From Zarea fungicola (taxonomy: Eukaryota; Ascomycota; Sordariomycetes; Hypocreales; Cordycipitaceae): a stretch of DNA of 64,000 nt. The notes below the pieces were generated by a model that was not told the origin of the DNA, did not search any database, and was given only the letters and a program-made list of their open reading frames with translations. Positions 11,049 through 24,200 of this stretch are shown here, one piece after another; position 1 is the first letter of the stretch, and each line of letters opens with the position of its first letter. The DNA lies in NCBI GenBank assembly GCA_900169235.1, contig FWCC01000172.1, positions 1-64,000 on the forward strand, read 5' to 3'. The position numbers were made by a program, and so were the translations under genes.

Positions 11049-14000
11049 TATTATACAGGCAGGCGTAATTGGTGTAATCAGGAGCAGCTTTATAGCGCAG
11101 TTACCAGGCCATGACCTCTGCTGTTGTACGCTGTAACGAAATCTACAGCTGATGGAGCACGCTGTGACACGGCAAAGCTTGGCCAGCCGGGGCCAGCCAG
11201 AGAGGCAGCGGGACAACAACCACTGAAAGCACTGAAGCCCCAGGTCACAACCGCTACAAAACCACCGCCTACCAGTCAAGTACAGTACTTGACCAGGTAC
11301 CAGTCAGTACTCCTCCGGTCCTCCTCCCCTGCCTAGTCCAGCAGCCACAGCTGGTGGTCAGGCTGGGCCAAACCCACGTCGCCCACGCCCACTCCCCACG
11401 CCCACGCTCACGTCCGTCCCTGTCCTTGCTTTGGAGGACCATTTTTGGGGCCATTTTGGCGTCCTGGTCGTGTGCGGGCTGGCGTGGTGCTGCTACGCTA
11501 AACTTGTCCGGTACAGGGATCAGGGGTGGGTGGAGGAGGGGGTGTTGGCTTGGTTAGTGATTTTTTATTTTCTTTCATCCCACACTGCACACGCCCAGGG
11601 GCGAGGCGTATGGGACGAAGCTCTTTTGTGGTGTGAGGCGCCTTGGTGTGTGTACAGCCCACGAAAAAGAAGGCCACTTTGTGCAACTAGCAGCTGGGTG
11701 GTGATGGGTTACGGCGAAGGCTGCGGCGTAGACAGGGTCGTAGGCGGCGGCGGACGGGTCGCGAGCGTTGTGCAATTGCACAAGACAGCCGCTTGCACAG
11801 CACAACACAGCGCAGATCGCGGCCAACCACAACAGTCATGGTTGGCTAAATATTGTAATCTACAATACATGCATACGCAGGTGGCACATGCACAAAATAC
11901 GCTGCCTGGCCACAGTGGCTTTACATTTCTTGTGTAGATCCGGGCCGCGAAATGGAAAAGCAAAGATTGGTTAAAGAAAATCCAAAAGAAATTCACAAGG
12001 AATAAAGTAGAATTTCATACCAATACCGACACTGACACTGACAACCAACAGATACAATATACATGGCACATTTTTACTTGTGTCACACCATGCTTCGTTT
12101 GCTTCCCTCCCCTACCACATTCTTGACCACCCCCCATTATCTCGTGGCCATTGTCCACCAAGGCACAATTGCAGCTCTCCCGTCGATCACACACACACGC
12201 ACGCAATTAGCACACAGACACCCGCGGGACCGCGACGCAGCACACACTTGACTGACACCTCTTAAAAAGAACGAAGCAACCCCACCAAGACATAAACGGG
12301 AGATGGAAGACAAAATGTACCTTTCGTGAATAAGATATATTTTGTACCTACCGGCTTGTCGGTGCGCCGCAGATTTTTTGTTCGAGAAATGGTCTATGCG
12401 AGGAACTTGTTTAATTGTGTCTGATCGGTTTGCACTTTAGTTGGTGTCTGTCTTGCGAGAAACCCAAGCGCCATCCAGCCATCAGTAGGGAGAAGCATGT
12501 ATCTTTTTTCTTCTTTTTTTTTTGGTCCCTCTTCTCTTTCCGTGCCCAACCAATCCCTTACGTGTCCCAGGATAAAATAAATTTTCAGGATTTATTTAGA
12601 TTGTGCTTGTGCGCAAAGCAAACCGGTAAATACCTCGGTGGCCGACATAGCCACCAATAAACCGTAGCCCAAGTACCTCTTTTACAGTGGCTCTGTACTG
12701 ATATTAGTCGAAGCTATTTAGCAAGGCGTTTTAGTGGATTTTCATAGTGGCTTGTGCTGGTGCTGCTTTTGCGGGGAAATCGGTAAAAAAAAAAGATGCA
12801 CCTGAATTTTAGCATCGGCAAAATGGCAAAATGGGGGTGACGGATTCATGTTTGCATAATGGACAAAGAAAGGCTACAATATCACTATTTAGAGTTCTAT
12901 TCTCTTCTTCCCGCGTTTGCTGGCTTATTCAATCTGCAAACACAGACGCCCGACAAGAAATGAGGCGTTTTGTACATGCATGCTGTAAATGTAAAACGGG
13001 CCTAGCATCAATTGGGCGCTGAAAACAGACCTCTAACATTCGCTTCCGAGGCGGACATGTGTTGGCCATTGCAGAGCTGCCACGATGAGATGCATTTGTG
13101 ATGCGCTGGCCGTTGCTTTCCCGTGGGCGGCCGGCTCAAAAAGACCCGGATCGACTGTTTGTTGTCTAAACACCACCACCACCGCCATAAATATGATTTA
13201 AAACAAACGCCTAAAAACTGCATCTGCTGCGTGCCTCGACAAAACAAAAAACAAAACATGGCCACTATTTACAGTGGGCGCTCACCACCCACAGAGGCCA
13301 TCTTGAGTGGCCCCCCGAGACCTCGATCCCGGCCTGGGTCAAACACTGGCAGCAATCACCATCATCCAATCGATAAATCCGGCCTCGTTTCCCCGCGGCC
13401 ACAAACCCATCCATAACTGCCTGCGTGCCATTTCCCGATTCAATACATGGGGCTTTACATATTTTTTCAACGGTGCCTTCATCCTGATTTGCCCATCTCA
13501 TTTCCATCCCAAAACTCACTCATCTCTTCTGCATACCGGTCCTATGGCGGTCTCGGGGACCTGCTTACCCATAAAACACCAATCTCGATGCCAAAATGCC
13601 AGGTCTTGTTCAAATTTTGTGCCCATGTAGACTCGTATGCACAGCTATTTACCTTCGGATTTCAATTTCTGGGCTTAGTTTCCCCACAACTTTCTATCCC
13701 CCCATCCATGTAATCTATTCACGACTTGGACGCGGCAACTCGCGCGTGAACTTACTTTTACACTAAAATTCAAACTAAAACGCACCAGCGCCGTCGCGGG
13801 CACATCATTTCATCGGAAATGTAGAATACAAACATGCAATTCTCTTTAGCCTACTGGTAATGGCGTGTCTTGGTATGCAAGCCACCATCACAAGCGCCCA
13901 TTGAAATGAGCCGGACAGAAAGCGTTCGATATCAAACTATTTGAGATGTACTGGTATTGGATTGTACACACGGAGACGGAGCAAATCCGTAATGACTCTC

Positions 14001-17000
14001 TTTCAAGCCAGTTACGGCCCCCTTGTGGTTAGATGATGGCCCTTGCATCGCCAAGCCACTTTTGATATGCTTTTCCATCTTGCTCTCTACTTGTTCAATT
14101 GTACATGACAACCCTCTCGTCGTCTCCCGTATTACATCTACACTAGGATGCATATCATCCCGCTCTCCAACAAGCCTGTCCAAGTTTAAGGCGGAAGAAG
14201 CTCATGAAACTCCGCTCTCGCAAGGCGTTCACGTAAATACCTGGTGGCACACTTTAGTGATACTGTCGGCCAGGCCTGTGCGGGGCCCTGTTCAACTGCC
14301 AGCCAAGGCTACGTATTGGATGGACGTAAAAACGACTAAAAGTATTAGCGAGCCAACTAACACACGAAGAGTGCGAACCATCGGCTCCCAAGGCAACATG
14401 GAATGGGGTTCAACTGGGTCTTCGTAGATCGGGCGTGGATCGTAGCAACATTGCAATTAAACTGCAAAAAAAAAAGTTCCTGTCCATCGATTCAAAGTAC
14501 GCTGTGCTTCTCGCCCCTGTATTTTAGTTCATAAGAAATGTTCTCAATTGAAACTAATGCGTTTATATCCATAGCCTGATGTTCGTGTTGGCGCATGTCT
14601 CATTCGCGAGTGTTATCTTGTTGTCGTTCATTGACAGAGCCCAACGCGAGCTTCGAAGATTACACTAGTTGTGAAAAAAACGCGACCACGACGCCTCATT
14701 GTAGTAAGCTGCGGAGAACGGATAGCTTGAGGCCTTCTTTCAAGCCGGCGCCGGCGTTGCTCAAGGCGTCCAAGAAAACAGAAAACGGGGACCAACGCCT
14801 CAGCCTCCCCTCACTACACCAAAACGAGGAAGATGTAGCGGATGTTGCTTTGCAACAAAGACCAATGTAGCGAGTGCCCCGGCGCGGCCGAGGGGTTATT
14901 TGTCGCCGGGGGAGGCTCGAAGCTCATCCAATCCGTATCCTAGAATGGCAAACAAATATCCAATTGATTGTCCGCCATCAATTGTTCATTCTCCATCATT
15001 TTTGTTTTCACCCTGTTACTGGAAAAAGAGTACCTGATACTGAGGCGTCAATAAATTGGCCACCAGGCCGTTTTTAGTTGCAACGCAATGACGGGGACAC
15101 TGGTACAGGATGTTACAAAAAGCTACCAAGGAAGAAAAACTCTAAAAAGGATATGAAAAGATCCGACAAGTGCGAATCATTCTTTTAGTCTATCAAGCTC
15201 CTACAAGCCACTTGCTTGGTACGTATAACTGCACAAAGTACACGTGTATACATGGGTGTCCAACGCAAAGCCAACGCCCTGGTTACACCAGGCGTCCTGT
15301 CAACTTGTGGGCGGCGCCGTATTGGCAATAGGCCACCCCCAAACTAGCTGAAGATGGTGCCATCCATCTCCAGCATCTCGTACCAATAGGCATAAGAGAT
15401 GACATGAATATGTATGCAAGGAACCACAGATTTGCGCTACGGAGGTATTCTCAGAGAGGAGAAGAACGAACTAGAGGAACCACTGGTGGTGGCAAATCAA
15501 GGGCGTTGCAGGCCAGATGGGGTGCCAACACCATCCGTGCCATCTTGGTTGTTCAACTGGTGAGGCCACCACAAGCCTCGACAGGGGCATTGACAGCCAA
15601 TCATACAGCTCGTACACACTTTTCTGTGACGGCACCACGCCGTATCAGGACATGGCGCCCACATCCTGCCTTGACGCAAGTTGACAGACTTGTAAGGTAG
15701 GTGACAATCATGGAGCGCCACAGAACCAATCATTGCTCTGTCGTCCAGTTGGGATGTTCGTTTTCACAAAAGCCTCGCCAGACTTGTAGACCGAACCACG
15801 TTACCTGTCTCGGATGTTTCTGTTACCTATTCAAATTATTTCGCGTCTTTCTCCCCAGCGACACATGTTTATTTGTTATCCCACTCTATAATCGCTGATC
15901 TGTTGGACCCAAGCTAATAATGATAACGCCATGGTCGAAAGTCATTTGGATATGTTTCCATTTACGGCCTGGACCCCTCGAAATGAGGCGTTTTTGTCCT
16001 GTCCCCTTTATTTTCTTCGTGAAATTTATTTATTTAATTACGTTCAAATTGCACAAGGGCTTGTAAGCCCTTAATCGTATACCGGCCACATTTTGCGATT
16101 TATTCTTCCAAATGCGCATTTTTAGAACATTGGATTGCCTGACAAGTAGCAACTTGCTACACAACCATGCATCCAAACGCAGTTTGCCTCTTCGATTTAA
16201 GAAACCCCAAGCAGGCAGTGACGCAGTGCCTGCAGGTGCCGAGCCCGAAGAAGGATCCTCTACTCGCCAAAAATAAAAATAAAACTGGCTCCAAACGAGC
16301 ACTTTTTGAGGATCCTCGTCCGCCTACCCCACTAGGAAACAAGGCTTGGGGTTTTGTAAGACAATGGGCGGCCTGTTAAGGCCAATTGGGGACATAGCCT
16401 CAAGACTGCTCACTACTTAGTTCATACGTACTCTGTAGGATTGGCAGAATTAATTGCCAAAGCGACATGGTTGTGGGACAATTCCCGAACATAGCCGACG
16501 ATGAATACTTCAAACTGACAATGGTATATTTGGAAATATCATGGCTTTCTATTGTCAAGGGAAGCTCTGATATCTCAATTGGAAATAAAGTAACGAGCGC
16601 TGATGCCCAGTTTGGAACTGCCAATAATGAATGCGCTGGCCACCTGCTTGTTTTAACAAACGCATTGTTACGCATGGAATTGTTCTGAGTCGCGTCCTGA
16701 ACTATCGGCTCATGCAGGGCTATGTCGACATATGCGAACACGCATAAAGAAGTAGAGAAAAAAAGAAGACAAGACAAGACAAGAATTACGAACGTGTTTC
16801 TCAATTCGGAATCTCACATCGATCCGACGGCAAAGCAAGGAATATACAAGCAGGGAAAATAGGAGTTCATATGTATAAGAGGCACCTTTCATCGGGGCCG
16901 CTCAGCCTTGTCTCTGCTCTTGTCTCAATTCTTCGAACGCTGTCCGACCACCTTGCATCTAATCAAGCGGCAGGCAGCATATTGCGTAACAAATAAGTAA

Positions 17001-20000
17001 ATGGGCACCCAATATCCGTGCTTCTTCTCCCTACAGCAGAATATAGCCCCAATGCAAGGTACAGCTCATGCATCGAATCTCCGAGCCCAACAAATATAAA
17101 AAAGTTGTGGGATGCGCCAAGTATCACGACCCCCCGCTAACAGCTGTCTCACCTATCAAGCTCCGTTGTAGCTAATTCAGCATCTGATGCGCAGCGTGTG
17201 ACAAGGGTCCACGGGTCTCTTTGTTCTATTAATTGATTGCGAACTTCGTTATTAGCGATGTTAATAGGAGAAGCAAACAGCAGCGTATGATTCTCTCTTG
17301 AACACCCCCTGTCTCCCATATCCAGGGCCATACGAAGCATGCACTGTAGTAATAAGGGGAACCGCTGGCTGCCCAAAGTCCAACTGAGGCGCATATTCAT
17401 CAACATGCGCGCCACTAAGCCCCCGTCCCAGCGCCCTCTTGAATTTTACTTCCACTCTTGGACGAACCGCACCTGTGGCGTGACATTACTAGCCTAAACG
17501 ACCAGCATACCACATGCAAAATTCGGTTATATCAGGCAAATTGTAGACATTTGTCGAGGCCTCATTTGGAACCCGCAGCTTTAGTTTATCAGGCCTCCCG
17601 TTCATGCCGGGCGGGATCGCGCCATCCATGAACTAAAACTGGAAATATTGGTTCAGCTCAAAGGCTCGTGGCTTTCCAAATTGGCTACCCTCGCTTGCTA
17701 TTATTTAGTTCTTAACGTTTAGGGGGGTTTCTTTTACGGTGGTGCCCGATTTGGCTTTTCCTTGTGTCACGCTTGTCTGGTTATATAAGCTACTGATACA
17801 CAATAAGAACTTTTACACGGCGCTTAACGTCTCAAGCCGGGCTTTTTTGAAAGGGGTGTTCTATGGTATGACAACCTGCAAAAAAAGCAAATGAAGTCTT
17901 ATTTTATTTTTTTCCTTTTAACGTCGGTCGTTAAAAACATGGAGGTTTGAATGCAAGGCACGCAGCACAGCGCAGCCAACTAGATTGGAAACCCCTGACT
18001 AGCCTCGTGAGAAGAAAAAGTGTTAGCCAGTCAAATCCCATGATGTATAAAAAACAATTAATGTATCAGCAAGGGCAATTTTTAAAACAATGGATGCATT
18101 TGTATGGCTGGTCCAGGATCATGAACCGCCCTGCAGATGGCTTCTCACCACACCAGCCTCTTCCCCGACAACTAACTAAAACGGTCGCGCCGATCTCTGG
18201 AGCCCGCACTGTCGGGTTTGTAAATTGGCTTACACAGGGCTCCTCCAGAACGGTACGCGACTCTTCCGGGGCCGGGTACAGCAGGAGAACGAGCCTGACG
18301 ACACGCCAGCGGCAGCCACACGAAGCAACGCTACACAAGTAATCTTACGCTTCGTGTGCGTACTACGCGGGGGGCACACGGCGTGTATGCCTTCCACAGT
18401 CTATTCATAGCTCATGATTATGCATATACCAGTCATATTAATTAGTAAACGGGCAAATGTATGATACCTAAAACGTTTATTGTGTAGAGCCTGTGCTACT
18501 CAAGGGCGGTTTTGATACAGAGTACGAAGCAGTGTACGTGTACTCATCGAAATTGGGCTTTTGTCCCCTAAAATAAAACCAGGAGGGCGTTGGCTGTGAC
18601 ATCCACTTTTAGATACAAGTTGCTCTGGGTATGAGGACGACCAGCCCCCCATGCACGTCACGCAGATGTTCCTGGCCACAAGATGAGAGTCTCATCTAAT
18701 CCTGCTTGACACTGCATGACAAGGTCCAGGATGAGATTGGATGTGCCATTTATACCCCCTATTTTAATGGCCTGGCTACTTACATAACTGCAGAATCAAA
18801 GGCAGACCCAACATATCCACCAGATACATGCATACGCACATACTTACACATACTCCTACATTTTGTGCTGGCTAGTGAAGTAAAGTGGTTGCATATCTAT
18901 TTGGGGGCGAAACATTTGTTGCCCAATCGCTACGCCTCTTCATATCTTGCGACGGCATCATTTCGGTGGCCTCGCAATGCAGGGCTAGCTAGTAAAATGA
19001 GAAAATCTGTACCCGAGCGCCTCCTGGCATAAAGCAAGCCTCGCCTGATTCCAATGCAGGCCGTAAATCGTAATGCACGACAAATAAATTTCGGGTGTGG
19101 TGTGTACGCGTGCTGCCTTGGTTGGAAAGGACACGAGCTCTATTTTAGCGATGAATGGCGGATAAAAAAGGAGATTTGATACCCATGGGTTTTACTTTTT
19201 CTTGATGTATTTATCTGCAGGCGCCACAATGTATTTCGATATCATAGCGCTGAACCCTGGCTGTTTGCCAGGCTTTGTCTCTTCCAAGGACAATGTATCC
19301 GTAGTTGCTGGCTCATTTTTTGCTTTTTTTAAACCACAGCCCGCTAAACTGATTGCCCAGTACAATACACCGTGCATGTATTGTCAGCAAGGGCCACCTG
19401 TTGAACGAAACACTTTAAAGTGCAATTAAAAAAAAGCCTAGTTACTTGGCTACATAGCCGGCAGTAGCGAGCGGCCTTTGGTCCCCTGCTTGCTTTACTA
19501 CACATTGAGTCTCAGACAGTTTACGAGAAGGAAAAAAAAGAAGTATATACATACATACATACACGGCAGGTTTGCTTCTTCTTTTGTTTTATTTACGCCT
19601 TGTTGTTCGGGCGGTGTGTTAAACATGCACGCACTTTAAGATTGCAGATGAATTTCTTTTTACTTTGTACTGTACCGTCCAGGACGGAGTATTGTTACAA
19701 GAAACACAAAAGGAGTTGCTGTGCACAACTAATGAAGCAGGGATCAAGACGCACATCCATTTCAACAATTTCTTTTCTTTTTTTCTTTAAAAATTACAAT
19801 AAATGTCTTGCCAGACGCCCCCAAAGCACACTCTCTCCGGTTCCGTCGCTCTGGAGTCCCTACGCTTACTATGCGGGGGCAAAGGCCAGCGCACGCTTCG
19901 TACCCTCCAAACTTGTCCCACCGAGTCAACTTCTCCGACAGTGTAACTGGATACGGTACTCCGTCGTACACTTTAATTTTTTCTGGGCAGGCGACAGGCC

Positions 20001-21267
20001 TACTGTGTGTACAATGCACACAGTCAGTAATAAGTGACAGTCTTGTCAATCCTACACCGGCCGAGATGAGGGAGTTGCTCCGCCTCGAACATGGCGCACG
20101 CGCGGCTGTGGAAACGGAGGCGGAGGAGGGCGTGTACGTTTTGAGTTTTGAGTTTTTTTTTGTCAGACCTTTTGGCGTGTTATGAACAAGAAACCAGCTT
20201 TTCCGGCTTTAGCCCATTGGGTGCTGGCGACGAGACGGAGGGTGTGGTTGCTTAGTTATTTTTTCTTCGATGCCTGTTGAGATGTATCACCAACCAGGGA
20301 GAGAGATTAATGAGGAAGGTACAACTTGGCCTCACCGTCTTTCTTTTTTAAACCCAGAAGCCAGGATTGATTGATTCACACAAATACCATGAAGCTATGG
20401 TGCGAAACGTCAAAAAGGGGTGCCATGCGTTGTAATGTCGTTGGGCCGCTAAAGTGGTTGCATAGTAAAGAGTCACTATAATTTCCACAGCAGCACCAGC
20501 AATAAGTAACTACTGTGCAAGAGACCAGCGCAAAAAACGACTTTTATAGTGGCTGCATAACTTATACTGGAGCTTCTGGAAGCTTTCCTGTTTGGGCGAG
20601 TCGTACTTGAAACTCATAGCAGCAGCCAATGAGGACGCTTGAAACACTTCTCCACAAGCACCAGCCGCTGTGGCGGGAGCACCAACCCGCCCCTCCTTTC
20701 CGCGTTTGGCGTGGCTTGTCCTCCCGCGCGCTGGGTGGGGACGAAAGAAGTTAGTGCCGATTTGTGCCATTATTTTACAGATTTGCACAGCACACAGAAT
20801 ACAAAGGCTTTAATGCTGCGTGCAAATGCGCATATAATTGACTCCTCTGTGCAAAAAGAGGGCCTCTCCCCGCCCAATATAAATTCTCATTACCGTGTCG
20901 CGTGGCCTCTCAGCTCCTCTTTTACCTGCGGGCCATCGGTATCTTTGCCGTTAGTAGATTCCACTTGTGGATTGAATAACGAGTTTTTCATCCAGTCGGT
21001 GAGTGCGAGATAGGCCAAAGAAGGTTTACCAGGAAAAGAAGCTCTTCTTCCTTGCCAGTCCACGGGAAAAATGGGAGAGCAAGGGCCAGAAAACTACCAC
21101 CCACCAAAGTACCACAATTTTTTGTGCCCACCTAGTCCAGGACCCTGCAGATAGGTAGTGAGAAAGCGGCTTTCGCAACAGTATCATTGGTAGGAATAAT
21201 GCATCGAGAGGAGTAACGGTACACAGCATGTACAATAAGCTTGGTTTCCATGGCAGAATAATTGGAG

Positions 21268-21286
21268 TTTTTTTTTTTTTTTTTTT
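21268..21286. repeat. Poly-T homopolymer (19 T)
   Basis: Nineteen consecutive T on the plus strand inside the gene-poor region. No adjacent tRNA-like or retroelement-like body is recognisable on either side, so it is recorded only as simple sequence. Confidence 0.85.
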
Positions 21287-24200
21287 GGGCCTTCCTGTTC
21301 TGAAGATGTCGCGCGTCTGTCGTGAAACTTCCTTCCAACGATACGCCCTCCCCTAGCTAGTTCCATCTGCAAAAGAGAAGGCACTTGTAGCAAGTCCCGA
21401 ATGAGTCCGAGAGACAAAGCAGAACACGAACTTATGTCAATGTTGCATGGAACAAAGGGGCATTTCCATCGGCCGCGTTTCGGTTGTCCAGGGAGAATAC
21501 CTTGGAGATAGACGAGGCACTGGTAAATACGAAAAGTAATAAACCCGGCTGGTCGGTTAAATAAGATTTACCTGTCTGGGGAAAAGACATGGCGCCTGCC
21601 TCAGCTTTGTAACATGAGGCCCGTGTGCGGTGTGTGTCACGGGCGGCGTCAGGCTTTTTCTACCCAGCCGTGCCGCCAGTGTCCTTTCATAAATGAAGGG
21701 CCAGGGTCCCTGTGAAGAAAATAATGTGCAAGACACATCTTTGTCCCCTATTTAGGGACCCCAACCTGCCGATTCTTTCACAAAGGGGGGTTGTTTTTTC
21801 TTCTTTACTGGTAATCACTGTTTCACACCAGTAGTATAAATTCGAGCATGGGTCCTCCCCGAGGCTTATACAAGTCGGCTAGTCAGTGTCTTGGAATGTG
21901 GATCATGGCTCGTTGGGGAAGCACCGACGAAGAAGAAGAAAAAAAGTTCTACAGGACTGACTATGCAGCGATGAAGGTCTTAGACATGTGCTGAATTAGA
22001 ATTATCGCCGTCTAGGACCTTTTAATTTTGTTGTATACTGGATCATGATGTAATGAGCATGCATCCTTGCCGTTCACATCGGGTACATCGCGAAAAGAAG
22101 CAATTTGATACTCTTGTGTCAGCCTATGAGCGTCTGTGCTACCAGCTGTTTCCAGGCCCTTGAACTTGTGGCTTGTTCGATTAGCGAAATTGCAATGCGT
22201 TCGCTCGACAACGAGAGCCCTGCCGTACTTGAGCATGGCACGAGAAAGAAACATAATCAGAACCTTGAACTTGTTGGACTAGCAACCGCACAATGATGCA
22301 ACTTCACACGGCAGGCTTCACAGCACAGCACAAATAAGGACACATTGAGAAATGCATTGCGACGTGGAGTCAAACTATGGTTGCCAAGTGGTTCGCCTGC
22401 CAGGGGCCATGCAGCAATGATCCGCTCTTCCGCCCCTCCAAGTCCAGTTATCATTGGCGGGTTTGGCCATTAAAAAAAATAGCTGGACAAGAAAACGAAC
22501 GAGGCGATTCCGGGGCAGCCGTCAGCAGAGATACCAGAGTGGTCATACCCCAGTGACTAGGAAATGGGCGACAAGAGTCATTCAGCGTGGTACTCGGAGC
22601 TTCCCGAGATAAACGGCTTCTTTGTTCCTCATAGCCCCGGCGCTTTGTGCAAACACTGTCAAAGCCAAGCACGCATGAGCAGCGAACTAATAAAAAGCCC
22701 CCAATTCCAGAGAACAAGCCCACCGACGGACCACGCTGCATCATCATCCACCAAAGGCTCCGTGCCATCAGAGCCAACGCGAAACCGCCGCGCCAGTGGT
22801 GCCTGCTTTACAATGGGGCAAATGGACAGAGGCAAATGCCTTTTTTTTTTTGGGCAAACTATTGGCGGGGCTGGGACGTGCAGGAAACCAGATTTGCCTG
22901 GTGGATGCGCCATGCAGCTGCTTTTATCAGGCTAGCGTTGACGAGGCGTCCCGACCGTCAGAATGGTAGTTATAGCAAATTTATGAACCAACGACGTGAA
23001 CTGGACAATGATGGCTTCGTGGATGCCTTGCTGCATTGGAGTGGGCGGATGGACAACGTTCCATAGGGCATAAGAGGACCAGAAGAGGGTCTTTCGCCTC
23101 GTTGCTCAGGTGTTGGAGAAAAGGGTCTCCAAAGGCTCCATAGTATGTCATCATCTTGCAAAAATCGCGTGCATAGAAGAAGAAAAGTCATTACTTGGGC
23201 TGGTGACGAGACATGTCAAGATGCGGGCCTTCTTTTTCATACGGGTCATGGCAGCGAAGCGGCGAGCCTATAGACGGACTCCAAAAGGCGTGGAGATGAA
23301 GAAATTCTTCTGCATGTAATACTGATAGCTGCATCTGCAGGTCTTTTTCGTGTGTGGTTCGTGGATCTGACAAGCCATTCCTAGTAGATCCTGGTCTTCG
23401 GCATTTACTGCCTGAAGTCTCGTGGAGAGTTCTTCATCAGTGGGGAGGAAGTGTACTTACAAGGCGACTTGGGCCACCAGTCAGCTTCTTAGCGCTGGCA
23501 CGGTTGATGCCGTTAATAGTTGCTGCGTATTATAGCTACTGGTACTCCGTACATGTCCTGTACATGCCCACTGGGCAGGAAACACGAAGAGAAGTTGTGT
23601 ATAGGCGCCCAGCCGCTGTATTCAAACCGCCACCACCTGTAGAGTGGCTTATTGCACGGACAAACGAGCCTCTCAAAGCGGAATCGGTGTGCATGCCATT
23701 GTCAAGCATGCCCGTAAAATCTAAACACAGCTCTGTCTGCACCCGCATTCTCTCTCATCAAATTTTCTTCACCTCCTCTTCAGCGGAGACGAGCCTCGCG
23801 CTGATGACAGACTGCAGTAGCAGTTGCCAGAGAAGACGCGAACCCATGCACGCGACAGGGTCATGTCCCAGCCTTCTGGAAAGGCACACACCCTGTGGAA
23901 GTCCTCCACATACAACGCTATCTCCCGGTTAAAACGGACATGTACGGAGCAGTTTGTGGTTGAGATATCAGATTTATTTCTGGTCCCTGTTCAAACGACA
24001 GACCGACAATATAACCCCGCGTCTGTAACTCGTCAACGGAAAATTTTCGTTGCAAAGAGGGACCGTTCGGAGGGGAAAGACGAGGGGAAGCTCGAGGCGG
24101 TAAAGCCCAACCCCTCATTGAAGTCAATTTTTCAAGTGGACTGTGGTGACAACTTGTAATTCTAGAATGAATTTTCATCAACTGTGGCCAAACGAAAAAC

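Noticed and set aside
23354..23932. 192-codon plus frame in the gene-poor region
   Set aside because: Begins at GTG; no motif, no splice-extended structure, and frames of this size are expected now and then by chance in 20 kb.
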